This document shows, in pieces, positions 1-9,700 of a stretch of 64,000 nt of DNA. The stretch covers positions 1 through 64,000 of the forward strand of contig NZ_JADCNH010000004.1 of NCBI RefSeq assembly GCF_018904615.1, in the 5' to 3' direction. The number at the start of each line of letters is the position of its first letter. Position 1 is the stretch's first letter. The notes beneath the pieces were generated by a model. It did not search any database. It was not told the DNA's origin and worked only from the letters and a program-made list of their open reading frames with translations. A program made the position numbers and the translations under genes. The stretch comes from Verticiella alkaliphila. Lineage in GTDB: Bacteria; Pseudomonadota; Gammaproteobacteria; Burkholderiales; Burkholderiaceae_B.

Positions 1-220
1 CCTGGGCGGTTCGTCGGGCCCCGCGGCCCCGAGTGCGCCGTTGTCCGTCTTCGCCCGTGTGAGTGCATCGACCGCAGCCGAGCCGGCCCCCGCGCCAGCC
101 GCGGCGGCGCCGAGCGCGTCGCTCTCTGCTGTCTTCGACCGGCTGGCGCGTCCTGCCACGCCCGCGCCCGAGCCCGCGGCGCCGGCGCTTTCCTTGTTTG
201 CTCGTCTGGGTCGCCGGTGA
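1..220 (+). CDS. bcsP: BcsP-like cellulose biosynthesis protein, C-terminal fragment
   Basis: An open frame enters from the left edge and stops at TGA 218-220, overlapping the GTG start of bcsQ by two bases, so the two are translationally coupled. The visible 72 residues are almost all Ala, Pro and Ser, with three copies of a short motif (SVFARV, SAVFDRL, SLFARL) and a final GRR. Beta-proteobacterial bcs operons often carry such a Pro/Ala-rich accessory protein (BcsP) just before bcsQ. The assignment rests on position and composition, not on a diagnostic domain. The start lies outside the window. Confidence 0.5.
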   Translation, partial: LGGSSGPAAPSAPLSVFARVSASTAAEPAPAPAAAAPSASLSAVFDRLARPATPAPEPAAPALSLFARLGRR

Positions 221-990
221 AAGTCATTGCCGTAGTTTCCGCCAAGGGGGGTGTGGGCAAGACCACGCTGTGTGCCAACCTGTGCATCGCGCTGCGCCTG
301 CAAGGGCATGCGGTGCTGGGGGTCGACCTGGATCCGCAGAACGCCCTGCGCTTTCACCTCGGCCTGGATCTGCAAGCCATCGAAGGCCTCTCGCGCGTGA
401 CGCTCGAAGGCGGCGACCCGCGCGAGGCATGCGTCGCCGGCAACCAGGGCGTGGTCGTCCTGCCGTACGGGGCCGTCAACGAGACGGATCGCCGCGATTT
501 CGAAGCCACGCTCGAACCGGATCCGGACTGGCTGCGCCGCCATCTCGAAGCCCTCGGTCTGGCCGACGGCACGCTCGTGGTGCTCGACACCCCGCCGGGG
601 CCGTCGGTCTACATGAAGCAGGCTTTGCGCGCGGCCGATCTGGTGCTGGTGGTCACGCTGCCCGACGCCGCCTCGTACGCAACGCTCCCGATCATGGAAG
701 GCCTGATCGACACGTACTGCGAAGGGCGCCCTGGCTTTCTCGAATCGGCCTACGTCATCAATCAGGTCAACCGCGCACGCCAGCTTTCCAAGGACGTGAC
801 CCAGGTGATGCTTGCGCACATGGGGGATCGGGTGGTGGGGCTGGTGCATCAGGATCAGGCAGTGAGCGAAGCGCTCGCCTGCAGCCAGAGCGTTCTGGAG
901 TACGACGTCAACGCCCAGGGCACCCTGGACTTCACGCAACTGGCCCGCTGGGTGACTGACCGGCTCGCCCGTTCGGAGCGCACGAGATGA
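217..990 (+). CDS. bcsQ: BcsQ, MinD/ParA-type ATPase of cellulose synthesis
   Basis: A 257-residue P-loop ATPase of the ParA/MinD family, known in cellulose operons to help localise or assemble the synthase at the cell pole or membrane. The deviant Walker A motif KGGVGKTT sits at residues 10-17, and a Walker-B-like LVVLDTPPG follows near residue 122. The GTG start at 217 is chosen because the fold's first strand (KVIAVVSA) begins directly after it and it overlaps the upstream stop. The stop overlaps the bcsA start in an ATGA, indicating tight coupling. A longer overlapping frame (63-959) is a shadow. Confidence 0.9.
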   Translation: MKVIAVVSAKGGVGKTTLCANLCIALRLQGHAVLGVDLDPQNALRFHLGLDLQAIEGLSRVTLEGGDPREACVAGNQGVVVLPYGAVNETDRRDFEATLEPDPDWLRRHLEALGLADGTLVVLDTPPGPSVYMKQALRAADLVLVVTLPDAASYATLPIMEGLIDTYCEGRPGFLESAYVINQVNRARQLSKDVTQVMLAHMGDRVVGLVHQDQAVSEALACSQSVLEYDVNAQGTLDFTQLARWVTDRLARSERTR

Positions 991-3206
991 CGGAACCGCG
1001 CCAGCAGACCGCGCATGGTGGCTTCAGCCTTGCGCTCACCCGGGTGGGCAACTGGCTGATCGATCTGCCCGTGTGGCGGCACCCGATCATGCGCACCTTG
1101 ATCATGCTGCTGGCCGCGGCGTTCTTTGCGATCGCCATTGCGGTGCCGCTCGAGCTCACCGAACAACTGGTCTTCGCGAGCCTGACCTTCGGCGTATCGA
1201 TGCTGCTGCGCCGCACGGCGGGCCGGCTCGCGACGATCATCATGATCCTGCTGTCGATCACGGCCTCGCTGCGCTACATGTTCTGGCGGGTCACGAGCAC
1301 GCTCGGCTTCGAGAACTGGGTCGACACGCTCTTTGGCTACGGGCTCCTGATGGCGGAGATCTACGCCCTCATCGTGCTCCTGCTGGGCTACATGCAGACA
1401 GTCTGGCCGCTGCGCCGGCATCCGGTGCCGATGCCGGACAAGATCGAGCAGTGGCCGACGGTCGACATCTTCATCCCGACGTACAACGAGCCCCTGAACG
1501 TGGTGAAGCAGACCGTCTTCACCGCCATGGCCATGGACTGGCCCCGCGAGAAGCTCAACGTCTACGTACTGGACGACGGACGCCGCCCGGAATTCCGGGC
1601 CTTCTGCGAGCAGGTCGGCGCGGGCTACATCACCCGCGACAACAACCGCCACGCCAAGGCGGGCAACCTGAACGAGGCCTTGAAAGTCACCGACGGCGAG
1701 TTCGTCGCGATCTTCGACTGCGATCACATCCCGACGCGCTCGTTCCTGCAGATCTGCGTCGGCTGGTTCCTGCGCGATCCCAAGCTCGCGATGCTGCAGA
1801 CGCCGCACGTGTTCTTCTCGCCGGATCCGTTCGAGAAGAACCTGAATACCTTCCGCGCCGTGCCCAACGAAGGCGAGCTCTTCTACGGCCTCGTGCAGGA
1901 CGGCAACGATCTCTGGAACGCCACGTTCTTCTGCGGTTCGTGCGCCGTGCTGCGTCGCGATCCGCTCGTGGAAGTGGGCGGCATCGCGGTGGAAACCGTG
2001 ACGGAAGATGCGCACACTGCGCTCAAGATGAACCGCCGCGGCTACAACACCGCGTATCTCGCCCTGCCCCAGGCCGCCGGCCTCGCCACGGAAAGCCTCT
2101 CCGGCCACATCGGCCAGCGCATCCGCTGGGCGCGCGGCATGGCCCAGATCTGCCGGGTGGACAATCCCCTCTTCGGTCCGGGTCTCAAGCTCTCGCAGCG
2201 TCTATGCTATCTGAACGCGATGCTGCACTTCTTCTATGGCTTGCCGCGCCTGGTGTTCCTCACCGCGCCCCTGGCCTATCTGCTCTTCGGTGCGCACGTC
2301 TTTCAGGCGACGGCGCTGATGATCACCGCGTACGCGTTGCCGCACATCCTGCATGCCAGCATCACCAACTCGCGCATGCAGGGCCGATTCCGACATTCGT
2401 TCTGGAACGAGGTCTACGAATCCGTGCTCGCCTGGTACATCATGCGGCCCGTGATGCTGGCTTTCATCAACCCGAAGCTCGGCAAGTTCAACGTGACGGC
2501 CAAGGGCGGGGTGATCGACAGCGCCTACTTCGACTGGCGACTCGCGCGGCCTTACATCGTGCTGCTGTGCCTGAACCTCTTCGGCTTTGCCGTGGGGCTC
2601 TGGCACCTGGCTTTCGGCGATCTGTCGGGGGCCGAGGGCATCGCGATGACGATCGTCATCAACCTGGCCTGGACGGTCTACAACATCCTCATCACCAGCG
2701 CGAGCGTGGCGGTGGCGAGTGAAACGCGCCAGGTGCGCGCCGACCCGCGGGTGGCCTCGCAGCTGCAGGCCTCCATCACGCTCGAGAGCGGCCGTACGCT
2801 GGTGTGTCGCACCACCGACTTCTCGCAGAACGGCGTGGGCCTGGCCCTGCCCCCCGGCGTCCAGGTGCCGCTGGGTGAAGCGGTCGAAGTCTCGATCTTT
2901 CGGGATCGCGACGAGACGGTCCTGCCGGCCACCGTGGCCTTCGCCGCCGGCAACCGTCTGGGCCTGCACTTCCAGGAGCTCACCATCGAGCAGCAGATGG
3001 AACTCGCCCAGATGACCTTTGCGCGTGCCGACACCTGGGCCAATTCCTGGGGCCAGGGCGTGCGCGATACCCCGCTGCGAGCGCTGCGTGACGTGAGCCG
3101 CATCGGCGTTCGTGGCTTCGCCTTCCTCTTTCAGCAGACCCTTGCCCAGCTGCGCGCCCGCGTGCGCCGCGGCGCGGGGGCCCTCACCCCGAACCGATCC
3201 AAGTAG
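987..3206 (+). CDS. bcsA: BcsA, cellulose synthase catalytic subunit (UDP-forming)
   Basis: An inner-membrane family 2 glycosyltransferase that polymerises UDP-glucose into beta-1,4-glucan and threads it across the membrane. It has 739 residues. N-terminal helices precede the GT2 domain, which shows IPTYNEP (about 165), VLDDG (about 195), DCDH (about 244), TED (about 340) and QRIRW (about 377). Further helices follow, then a PilZ domain with RADPR (about 584) and DFSQNG (about 611), the c-di-GMP binding signature. The enzyme should therefore be allosterically switched by c-di-GMP. All catalytic aspartates and the QxxRW motif are present. The ATG at 987 overlaps the bcsQ stop. Confidence 0.97.
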   Translation: MTEPRQQTAHGGFSLALTRVGNWLIDLPVWRHPIMRTLIMLLAAAFFAIAIAVPLELTEQLVFASLTFGVSMLLRRTAGRLATIIMILLSITASLRYMFWRVTSTLGFENWVDTLFGYGLLMAEIYALIVLLLGYMQTVWPLRRHPVPMPDKIEQWPTVDIFIPTYNEPLNVVKQTVFTAMAMDWPREKLNVYVLDDGRRPEFRAFCEQVGAGYITRDNNRHAKAGNLNEALKVTDGEFVAIFDCDHIPTRSFLQICVGWFLRDPKLAMLQTPHVFFSPDPFEKNLNTFRAVPNEGELFYGLVQDGNDLWNATFFCGSCAVLRRDPLVEVGGIAVETVTEDAHTALKMNRRGYNTAYLALPQAAGLATESLSGHIGQRIRWARGMAQICRVDNPLFGPGLKLSQRLCYLNAMLHFFYGLPRLVFLTAPLAYLLFGAHVFQATALMITAYALPHILHASITNSRMQGRFRHSFWNEVYESVLAWYIMRPVMLAFINPKLGKFNVTAKGGVIDSAYFDWRLARPYIVLLCLNLFGFAVGLWHLAFGDLSGAEGIAMTIVINLAWTVYNILITSASVAVASETRQVRADPRVASQLQASITLESGRTLVCRTTDFSQNGVGLALPPGVQVPLGEAVEVSIFRDRDETVLPATVAFAAGNRLGLHFQELTIEQQMELAQMTFARADTWANSWGQGVRDTPLRALRDVSRIGVRGFAFLFQQTLAQLRARVRRGAGALTPNRSK

Positions 3207-3209
3207 CCC

Positions 3210-5546
3210 ATGGACCTGCTCGCCCGTTCCCGCCGCGCGCCATTCACTCGCCGTGCCCTTACGTCCCTGGCTGCGGCCTGCCTCCTGGCCAACGGTGCCG
3301 TGGCTGTTGCGGCGCAGCCTGCGCTCACGGTCGCGCCCACCACGGCCACCGCCAAGCCGGTGCGCCTGCAGGGCACGGAGGCCAGCCTGGACAGCTACAC
3401 CGTCAGCTTCCGCGACCTCGGTGCGCTCTACCCGCTGCAGTTGCGGGGCGTGGATGGTCGCAGTGGCGTCGCGTTCAGCGTGCGTGCCGACCGCGTCGCC
3501 ACCGGCGGGCAGCTGAAGCTCATCTACTCCTACTCGCCGGCGCTGCTCTCGGAGATCTCGCAGGTCAACGTCCTCGTCAACGAGGAAGTGGCCGCGAGCC
3601 TGCCCACGCCCAAAGAGAGCGCCGGCAAGCCGCTGGAGGCCACGGTCGACATCCCCGCCCGCCTCATCTCGGACTTCAACCGGCTGAACATCCAGCTGGT
3701 GGGGCATTACACGATGGAGTGCGAGGATCCGGTCCACACGAGCCTCTGGGCGAATGTGAGCAACCAGACCGAACTCACGATCAACACCCAGCCCATCGCG
3801 CTGCAGAACGACTTGTCGCTGCTGCCGCTGCCGTTCTTCGATCGTCGGGACGTACGCCGGCTGTCGCTGCCCTTCGTCTTCCCGAGCGCGCCGGGCAACG
3901 ACGTGCTGGAGGCCGCAGGCACGATGTCGTCCTGGTTCGGCGCGCTGGCGGATTACCGTGGCGCCGTGTTTCCGGTGAGCGCCGGTGCGCTGCCCGCGCG
4001 CGGCAACGCGGTCGTGTTCCTCGCGCAGGGCGCCTCTCTGCCGGGCGTGCCTGCTCCGCGGGCGCAAGGCCCTTCGGTGTCCGTCGCGACCAACCCGAAC
4101 GACCCCTACGGCAAGCTGCTCATCATCGCCGGCCGCGACGCAGAAGAGATGAAGATCGCCGCCCGGGCCGTGACCCTCGGCAACCCGGCGCTCTCGGGCG
4201 AGACCGCCACGATCACTCGCCTGGACGATCTGGCCCCGCGCCGTCCGTACGATGCCCCCAACTGGCTGCGCAACGACCGCCCCGTGCAGTTCGGCGAGCT
4301 GGTGCCTGCCGACGCCCTGAGCGTGACCGGCTACACCCCGGATCTCGTGCGCGTGCCGCTGCGCCTGCCGCCGGATCTCTTCGGCTGGCGCGAGAAGGGC
4401 ATCCCGATGAACATCAAGTACCGCTATTCGCCGCCGCCCACCGAGGATCGTTCGGCGATGAGCATCGACGTGGGTCAGCAGTTCATCCGCTCCGAGCTCC
4501 TGCGGCCAGTGAGTGCGACCAAGCAGAGCACGCAGGCCCGCGACATCATCGCGCGTCTCCTGCCCGATGGCACGGCGGAGGTCGAGCGCCGCATGCACCT
4601 GCCGCTGTACATGCTGCCCTCGCAGTCGCAACTGCAGTTCCACTTCGTGTATGCCACCCCGGGCAGCGACTGCCAGGTGACGCCGCCGAACAACGTGCGC
4701 AGCGCGATCCAGCCGGATTCGACCATCGACATCTCCGGCCTGCAGCACTTCATCGCCATGCCGGACCTGGCCGCCTTCGGCACCGCGGGCTTCCCGTTCA
4801 CGCGCCTGGCGGATCTGTCCGAGACCGCCGTCGTGCTGCCGGACAACGCCGGCGACGCCGACATCGGCGTGTATCTCGCCATGCTGGGTCGCTTCGGTGC
4901 GATCACGGGCTACCCCGCCACCCATGTGCGCGTCGTGCAGGCGGGCAGCGTGGGCGACGTCGCGGACCGTGACCTGCTCGTCCTGGGCTCCGGTGGCAAT
5001 CAGCCCCTGCTCACGCAGTGGGCAGACCGGCTGCCGGCCACCATCGACGGCGACGCACAGCGCTTCAGCCTGTCGGATCTGGTCTACCGTACGGTGCCCT
5101 GGCTTGCGCCGGACCAGCGCAGCAGCGCGGCGCCCACGCGCATCCAGATGTCGGTGCAGAGTACCGCCAACGATGCGCTGCTCTATGGCTTCGAGTCGCC
5201 ACTCACGAGCCGACGCAGCGTGGTGGCCTTCTCCAGCCCGCGCGTCGAAGGCCTGCAGGCCGCGACAGGCCTCTTGGTGGATGCCGAGACCAGCACGCTC
5301 AGCCGCGTGCAGGGCAGCCTCGTCGTGATCCGCGGGCAGCAGGTCGACAGCCTCGCCGCCGATCAGAGCTATCACGTCGGTCGCCTGGATCCCGTCACCT
5401 ATCTGCGTTGGTACTTTGCCACACGTCCGCTGATGCTCGTCGGCGTCGGTCTGCTCGCCGCCGTACTATTGGCGACTATCCTCTATCTCGCGCTGCGTTC
5501 CCGTGCGCGTCGTCGCCTCGCCGTCAACCGACCCCAGGATCACTGA
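3210..5546 (+). CDS. bcsB: BcsB, periplasmic cellulose synthase subunit
   Basis: A 778-residue periplasmic partner of BcsA that guides the nascent glucan and is anchored by one C-terminal helix. The N-terminus has basic residues, then a hydrophobic export segment (about 18-38) ending near AQPA. Repeated carbohydrate-binding-like and flavodoxin-like domains fill the middle. A transmembrane helix (MLVGVGLLAAVLLATILYLAL) lies near residues 740-765, followed by a basic tail. It starts three bases after the bcsA stop, as in other bcs operons. Length and order match the family. Confidence 0.95.
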   Translation: MDLLARSRRAPFTRRALTSLAAACLLANGAVAVAAQPALTVAPTTATAKPVRLQGTEASLDSYTVSFRDLGALYPLQLRGVDGRSGVAFSVRADRVATGGQLKLIYSYSPALLSEISQVNVLVNEEVAASLPTPKESAGKPLEATVDIPARLISDFNRLNIQLVGHYTMECEDPVHTSLWANVSNQTELTINTQPIALQNDLSLLPLPFFDRRDVRRLSLPFVFPSAPGNDVLEAAGTMSSWFGALADYRGAVFPVSAGALPARGNAVVFLAQGASLPGVPAPRAQGPSVSVATNPNDPYGKLLIIAGRDAEEMKIAARAVTLGNPALSGETATITRLDDLAPRRPYDAPNWLRNDRPVQFGELVPADALSVTGYTPDLVRVPLRLPPDLFGWREKGIPMNIKYRYSPPPTEDRSAMSIDVGQQFIRSELLRPVSATKQSTQARDIIARLLPDGTAEVERRMHLPLYMLPSQSQLQFHFVYATPGSDCQVTPPNNVRSAIQPDSTIDISGLQHFIAMPDLAAFGTAGFPFTRLADLSETAVVLPDNAGDADIGVYLAMLGRFGAITGYPATHVRVVQAGSVGDVADRDLLVLGSGGNQPLLTQWADRLPATIDGDAQRFSLSDLVYRTVPWLAPDQRSSAAPTRIQMSVQSTANDALLYGFESPLTSRRSVVAFSSPRVEGLQAATGLLVDAETSTLSRVQGSLVVIRGQQVDSLAADQSYHVGRLDPVTYLRWYFATRPLMLVGVGLLAAVLLATILYLALRSRARRRLAVNRPQDH

Positions 5547-5554
5547 CATTGCCC

Positions 5555-6759
5555 ATGCATCGGCGCCATTTCCTCGCCACGCTCGCCGCCACTGCGGTCG
5601 CCGGTACCGGTCCGCGCTAATGCCGGCCCGCGCGCTGGCGGCGGACTGCGTGGCGCCGGCCTGGCCACTCTGGGATCTGTTCAAGCGATTCTTCCTGGCC
5701 GAAGACGGCCGTGTGGTCGATGCCAGCGTGCCCGAGATGCACAGCACCTCGGAAAGCCAGTCCTACGGGATGTTCTTCGCGCTGGTGGCCAACGATCGGG
5801 CGGCTTTCGATCGCATGTGGCAGTGGAGCATCGACAATCTCATGGGCGGGGATGTCGCGAGCCGTCTGCCCGCCTGGCGCTGGGGCCGGCGGCCCGATGG
5901 CACCTGGGGTGAGCTCGATGGCAACGCCGCCGCCGACGCGGATCTCTGGTTCGCCTACTCGCTGCTCGAAGGCGCACGCCTCTGGGACGCGCCTGCCTAC
6001 GCCGAGCAGGCGCGCACCCTGCTCGCCCGCGTGGTGGCCGAAGAAGTCGTCACCCTGCCCGGCGCTGGCCGCATGCTGTTGCCCGGCCCGATGGGGTTTG
6101 CCCGCGACAATCAGATCTGGCGTCTGAACCCAAGCTACCAGCCGATTCCGGTGTTGCGTTTGCTGGCGCGCCTGGATGCCAAAGGCCCCTGGGCGGAGAT
6201 TGCCACCGGCACCGCACGCATGCTGGCCGACACCGCCCCGCGCGGCGTCGTGGCCGACTGGGTGGCTTACCAGGGCACGGGTCCGTCGTCCGGTCACTAT
6301 GCCGTGGATCCGGACAAGGGTGACGTCGGCAGCTATGACGCGATCCGGACGTATCTCTGGGCGGGTCTCACGCCATCGACCGATCCCCTGGCCAAACCGA
6401 TTCTTGCCTCGCTCTCGGGTATGGCACGGATCACCCAGACGCTGAACGCGCCGCCCGAATACGTCTCCACGATCAGTGGCGGTGCGCGCGGCACCCAGAC
6501 GTTCGGCTTTGCCGCCGCCCTGCTGCCCTACCTGCGCGCCCTCGGACAGGACACGCTCGCCGCCACGCTGCGCGAGCAGGTCCTGACCCGCATCGCTCAG
6601 GACACGGCCGCACCGGCCGGCGGCCCGCAGCCGCCGTATTACGACTACATGCTCAGCCTTTTTGCGCTGGGCCAGACCGAACAACAGTACCGCTTCCTGC
6701 CATCGGGAGCCTTGCAGACGAGTTGGGAGAAGACATGCCGCCGCGCCTATCGACGCTGA
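5555..6759 (+). CDS. bcsZ: BcsZ, periplasmic GH8 endo-beta-1,4-glucanase (frameshift in the signal peptide)
   Basis: A family 8 glycoside hydrolase that trims cellulose in the periplasm and is a standard member of bcs operons. The mature part contains HSTSESQSYGMFFAL, the GH8 region with the catalytic acid Glu, and a conserved DADLWFAYSL stretch. The export signal is broken. ATG 5555 encodes MHRRHFLATLAATAVAG, a typical RR-type signal start, but that frame stops at 5618-5620. The end of the signal (ALMPARALAAD, with an AxA-like cleavage site) and the enzyme are in another frame. Restoring one base near 5605-5617 joins them into a perfect leader. Without it, translation could only start at ATG 5620 with no signal, or at a non-export start inside bcsB. 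Confidence 0.85.
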
Positions 6760-9700
6760 TGGCCGGATTGTTGGCGCTGGGAATCCAGCATGCCGCAATC
6801 GCACAGGACGACACACTCAAGCTGCTCGTCGAGCAAGGCAATTACTGGCAGAGCCGGGGCGACCAGAAGCGCGCCGCCGAAGCCTGGGAAAAGTTGCTGC
6901 GCGCCGATCCGCAGAACGCCGCCGCACTCTACGGGATGGCCCGCGTCGAACTCGCCGCGCAACGCACGGCTGCCGTTCAGCGCTATCTGGCCGATCTGCG
7001 CCGGGCCGCCCCCGACAGCCCGCTGATCTCGCAGCTCGAGCAGGAGATCAACCTGCAGCGCCCTGGTTCGAATCGGGCGCTGGACGAAGCCCGCCAGTTC
7101 GCGCAGCTCGGCGAGCCCGAGAAGGCCATCGCCAAGTACCAGGAGGCCCTGGGCGGCGCGCGCCCGAAGGCCAGATCGCCATTGAGTACTACCAGACGAT
7201 GGGGTACACGGACGCGGGCTGGCAGGAAGGCCGGCGCGGCCTGGAACGGCTGGTGCGCCAGTCGCCAGACAACGCACAGATGCGACTCGCGCTCGCACAG
7301 ATGCTGTCGTATCGCGAAGCCACGCGCGCTGACGCCGTCGCGCAGCTGTCCGAACTCTCGCGACGCCAGGACATCGGCAGCGCCGCCAGCGAAAGCTGGC
7401 GTCAGGCCTTGATGTGGCTGGGCGATCCGCCACCGCGCAAGGACGCCCCGCTCTTCGAGGAATACCTGCGCCTTCATCCGAACGACACGGAAGTGCGCAC
7501 CCGGCTGGCCAACATCGGCCCCGAGCCGCGCGCGGGTGGCGCCACGCGCACCGCCGCAGCGGCGCCTGCGGAGAACCCCACGCTGCGTCGCACGAATGCG
7601 GCCTTCCAGGCCCTGGAAGGCGGCCAGGTGGACGTGGCCGAACGCGAGTTCTCGGACGTGCTGCGCACCCAGGCCAACAACGCCGACGCCCTTGGCGGGC
7701 TGGGTTTGGTGCGGCTGCGTCAGCAGCGCTTCTCCGACGCACGCGACCTGCTTCAACGCGCCTCTCGCCAGGGCTCGGCCAGCCGCTGGCGCCAGGCGTT
7801 GAACAGCGCGAGCTACTGGGCCCTCGTCAACGAGGCCGGTGCCGCGCGCAGCGCCAACAACACCGCTCAGGCGCGCCGTCTGCTCACCGAGGCCGTCAAG
7901 CTCGATCCGAAGGAGCCCACCGGTCTGAACGCGCTGGCTGCGGTGCACGCCGAAAGCGGTCAGCTCGACGCTGCCGAGAAGACCTATCGCCAGGTACTCG
8001 CCCAGCAACCGAACAACGCGGATGCGATCCGCGGCCTGGTGGGCGTGCTGTCGCAGAACGGCAAATCCGACGAGGCCTTGCAACTCATCGCGCGGCTCAC
8101 GCCGCAGCAACAGAGCCAGATCGGCGAGGTCGGCCGTCTGCGCGCCGAGCAGGCCATTGGCCTGGCGCGTGCGGCGCAGCAACGCGGGGACGACGCCGGT
8201 GCGGCGGCCGCCCTGCAGGATGCGCTACTGAACGATCCCAACAACGCCTGGGTGCGCCTGGACCTGGCGCGTCTGTATCTGAAGACCGGAGCGCGTCAGG
8301 AAGCCCGGGGTGTGGTGGACGGCCTCTTGGCCTCGAACCCGGACATGCCCGACGCGCTCTATGCGAGCGCCCTGCTCTCGGGCGAGATGCAGGACTGGCC
8401 TGCGGCCATCGCCGCCCTGGATCGCATTCCCACGCAGGCTCGAACGCCAGAGATGGCCGAACTGCAGCGTCGCGCCTGGGTGCATTCCCAGGCGGATCTT
8501 GCGGGCCGTCTGGCGAGTCAAGGCCAGCAACAGCAGGCGCTCAGCCTGCTCGCGCAGGCCACGCCCTATGCCCAGAACGAGGTTGACCTCCTCGGCGCGC
8601 TGGCCTCGGCCTACGTGGCTGCGGGCGACCCGAATCGCGCGCTGGGCATGATGCGTCAGCTCCTCGCCCGCACCACGCAGCCCGATCCCGGCCTGCAATT
8701 GCAATACGCCGGCATTCTCCTGAACACGCAGCAGGACGTCGAGCTCGCGGGCGTGCTGCGCCAGTTGCAGAACGCCTCGCTCAGCCGCGCACAGAACGAG
8801 ACCTACCAGGACATCCGCTACGTCTACATCGTGCGTCAGGCGGATGCCCTGCGCACCCGCGGGCAGCTGGCCGATGCTTACGACATGCTGGCCCCTGCCC
8901 TGGCCGAGCGTCCGGACGATGCCCAGGCCGTCGGCGCATTGGCCCGACTCTATGCGGATTCCGGCGACGCCGCGCAGGCGCTCGGCATCTACAAGCGCCT
9001 GCTGCAGTACAAGCCCGACGACACCGATACCCTCCTGGGTGCGGCGAACATGGCGGCGCAGGCGGGCGAATACCGCTTTGCCGAATCCTCCGTGGATACC
9101 GCGCTTGCCAAAGAGCCGAACAACCCGGATCTGCTTGCCACCGCTGCACGCATCTATCGCGCGCAGGGCAAGAACAGCAAGGCGGCGGATTACCTGAAGC
9201 GCGCCATCGCGCTGCAGACGCCGCAGCCCATGGCCGCCGCGCCAGCTGGCATACCGTCCTCGCCCGGCGCAGGCCGCGGCGGCAATCCGTTCCGCAATCG
9301 GGATGGCAGTGGCGGTGCCGCTGCCGCCGTGCCGATACCGGTGCCCGTGGCCTACGCCTCGGCCCAGCCGCCGATGGGTGGCTACGTCGCACAGCCCTAT
9401 ATTCCGCCCCCGGTCACGGGTCAGGCCATGCCCCAGGGCGGCCAGGCGCTGCCACCGTATGGCCAGACGCCGCCCCCCGGCAGCTGGGTGCAGGCGGCCC
9501 CGGGTGGTTACCCTGCGCAAGGCGGTTATCCCGCGCAGGGCGGCTATCCGGCCCAGGGTGGCTATCCGGCCCCGGCGGGTTACCCCGCTGCGCCAGGCTA
9601 TGGCGCGCCAGCGCAGCCGGCCGCACCCTATTTCGCGCCGCCAGCAGGCCCGGAAGCGCCGTCGGTGCCCTATTTCCCGCCCTCGCGCAGCGCAGCAGCA

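Noticed and set aside
855-2108. Long minus-strand open frame opposite bcsA
   Set aside because: Low-complexity, Arg/His/Glu-rich sequence typical of antisense shadows in GC-rich genes; the plus strand holds a complete, motif-rich BcsA.
2202-5375. 1057-codon minus-strand open frame under bcsA and bcsB
   Set aside because: No recognisable domain; its length is a result of GC bias. The opposite strand carries two known genes throughout.
9503-9592. CRISPR-like array in bcsC
   Set aside because: The 18-nt units are adjacent, in frame and encode GGYPAQ; there are no spacers.
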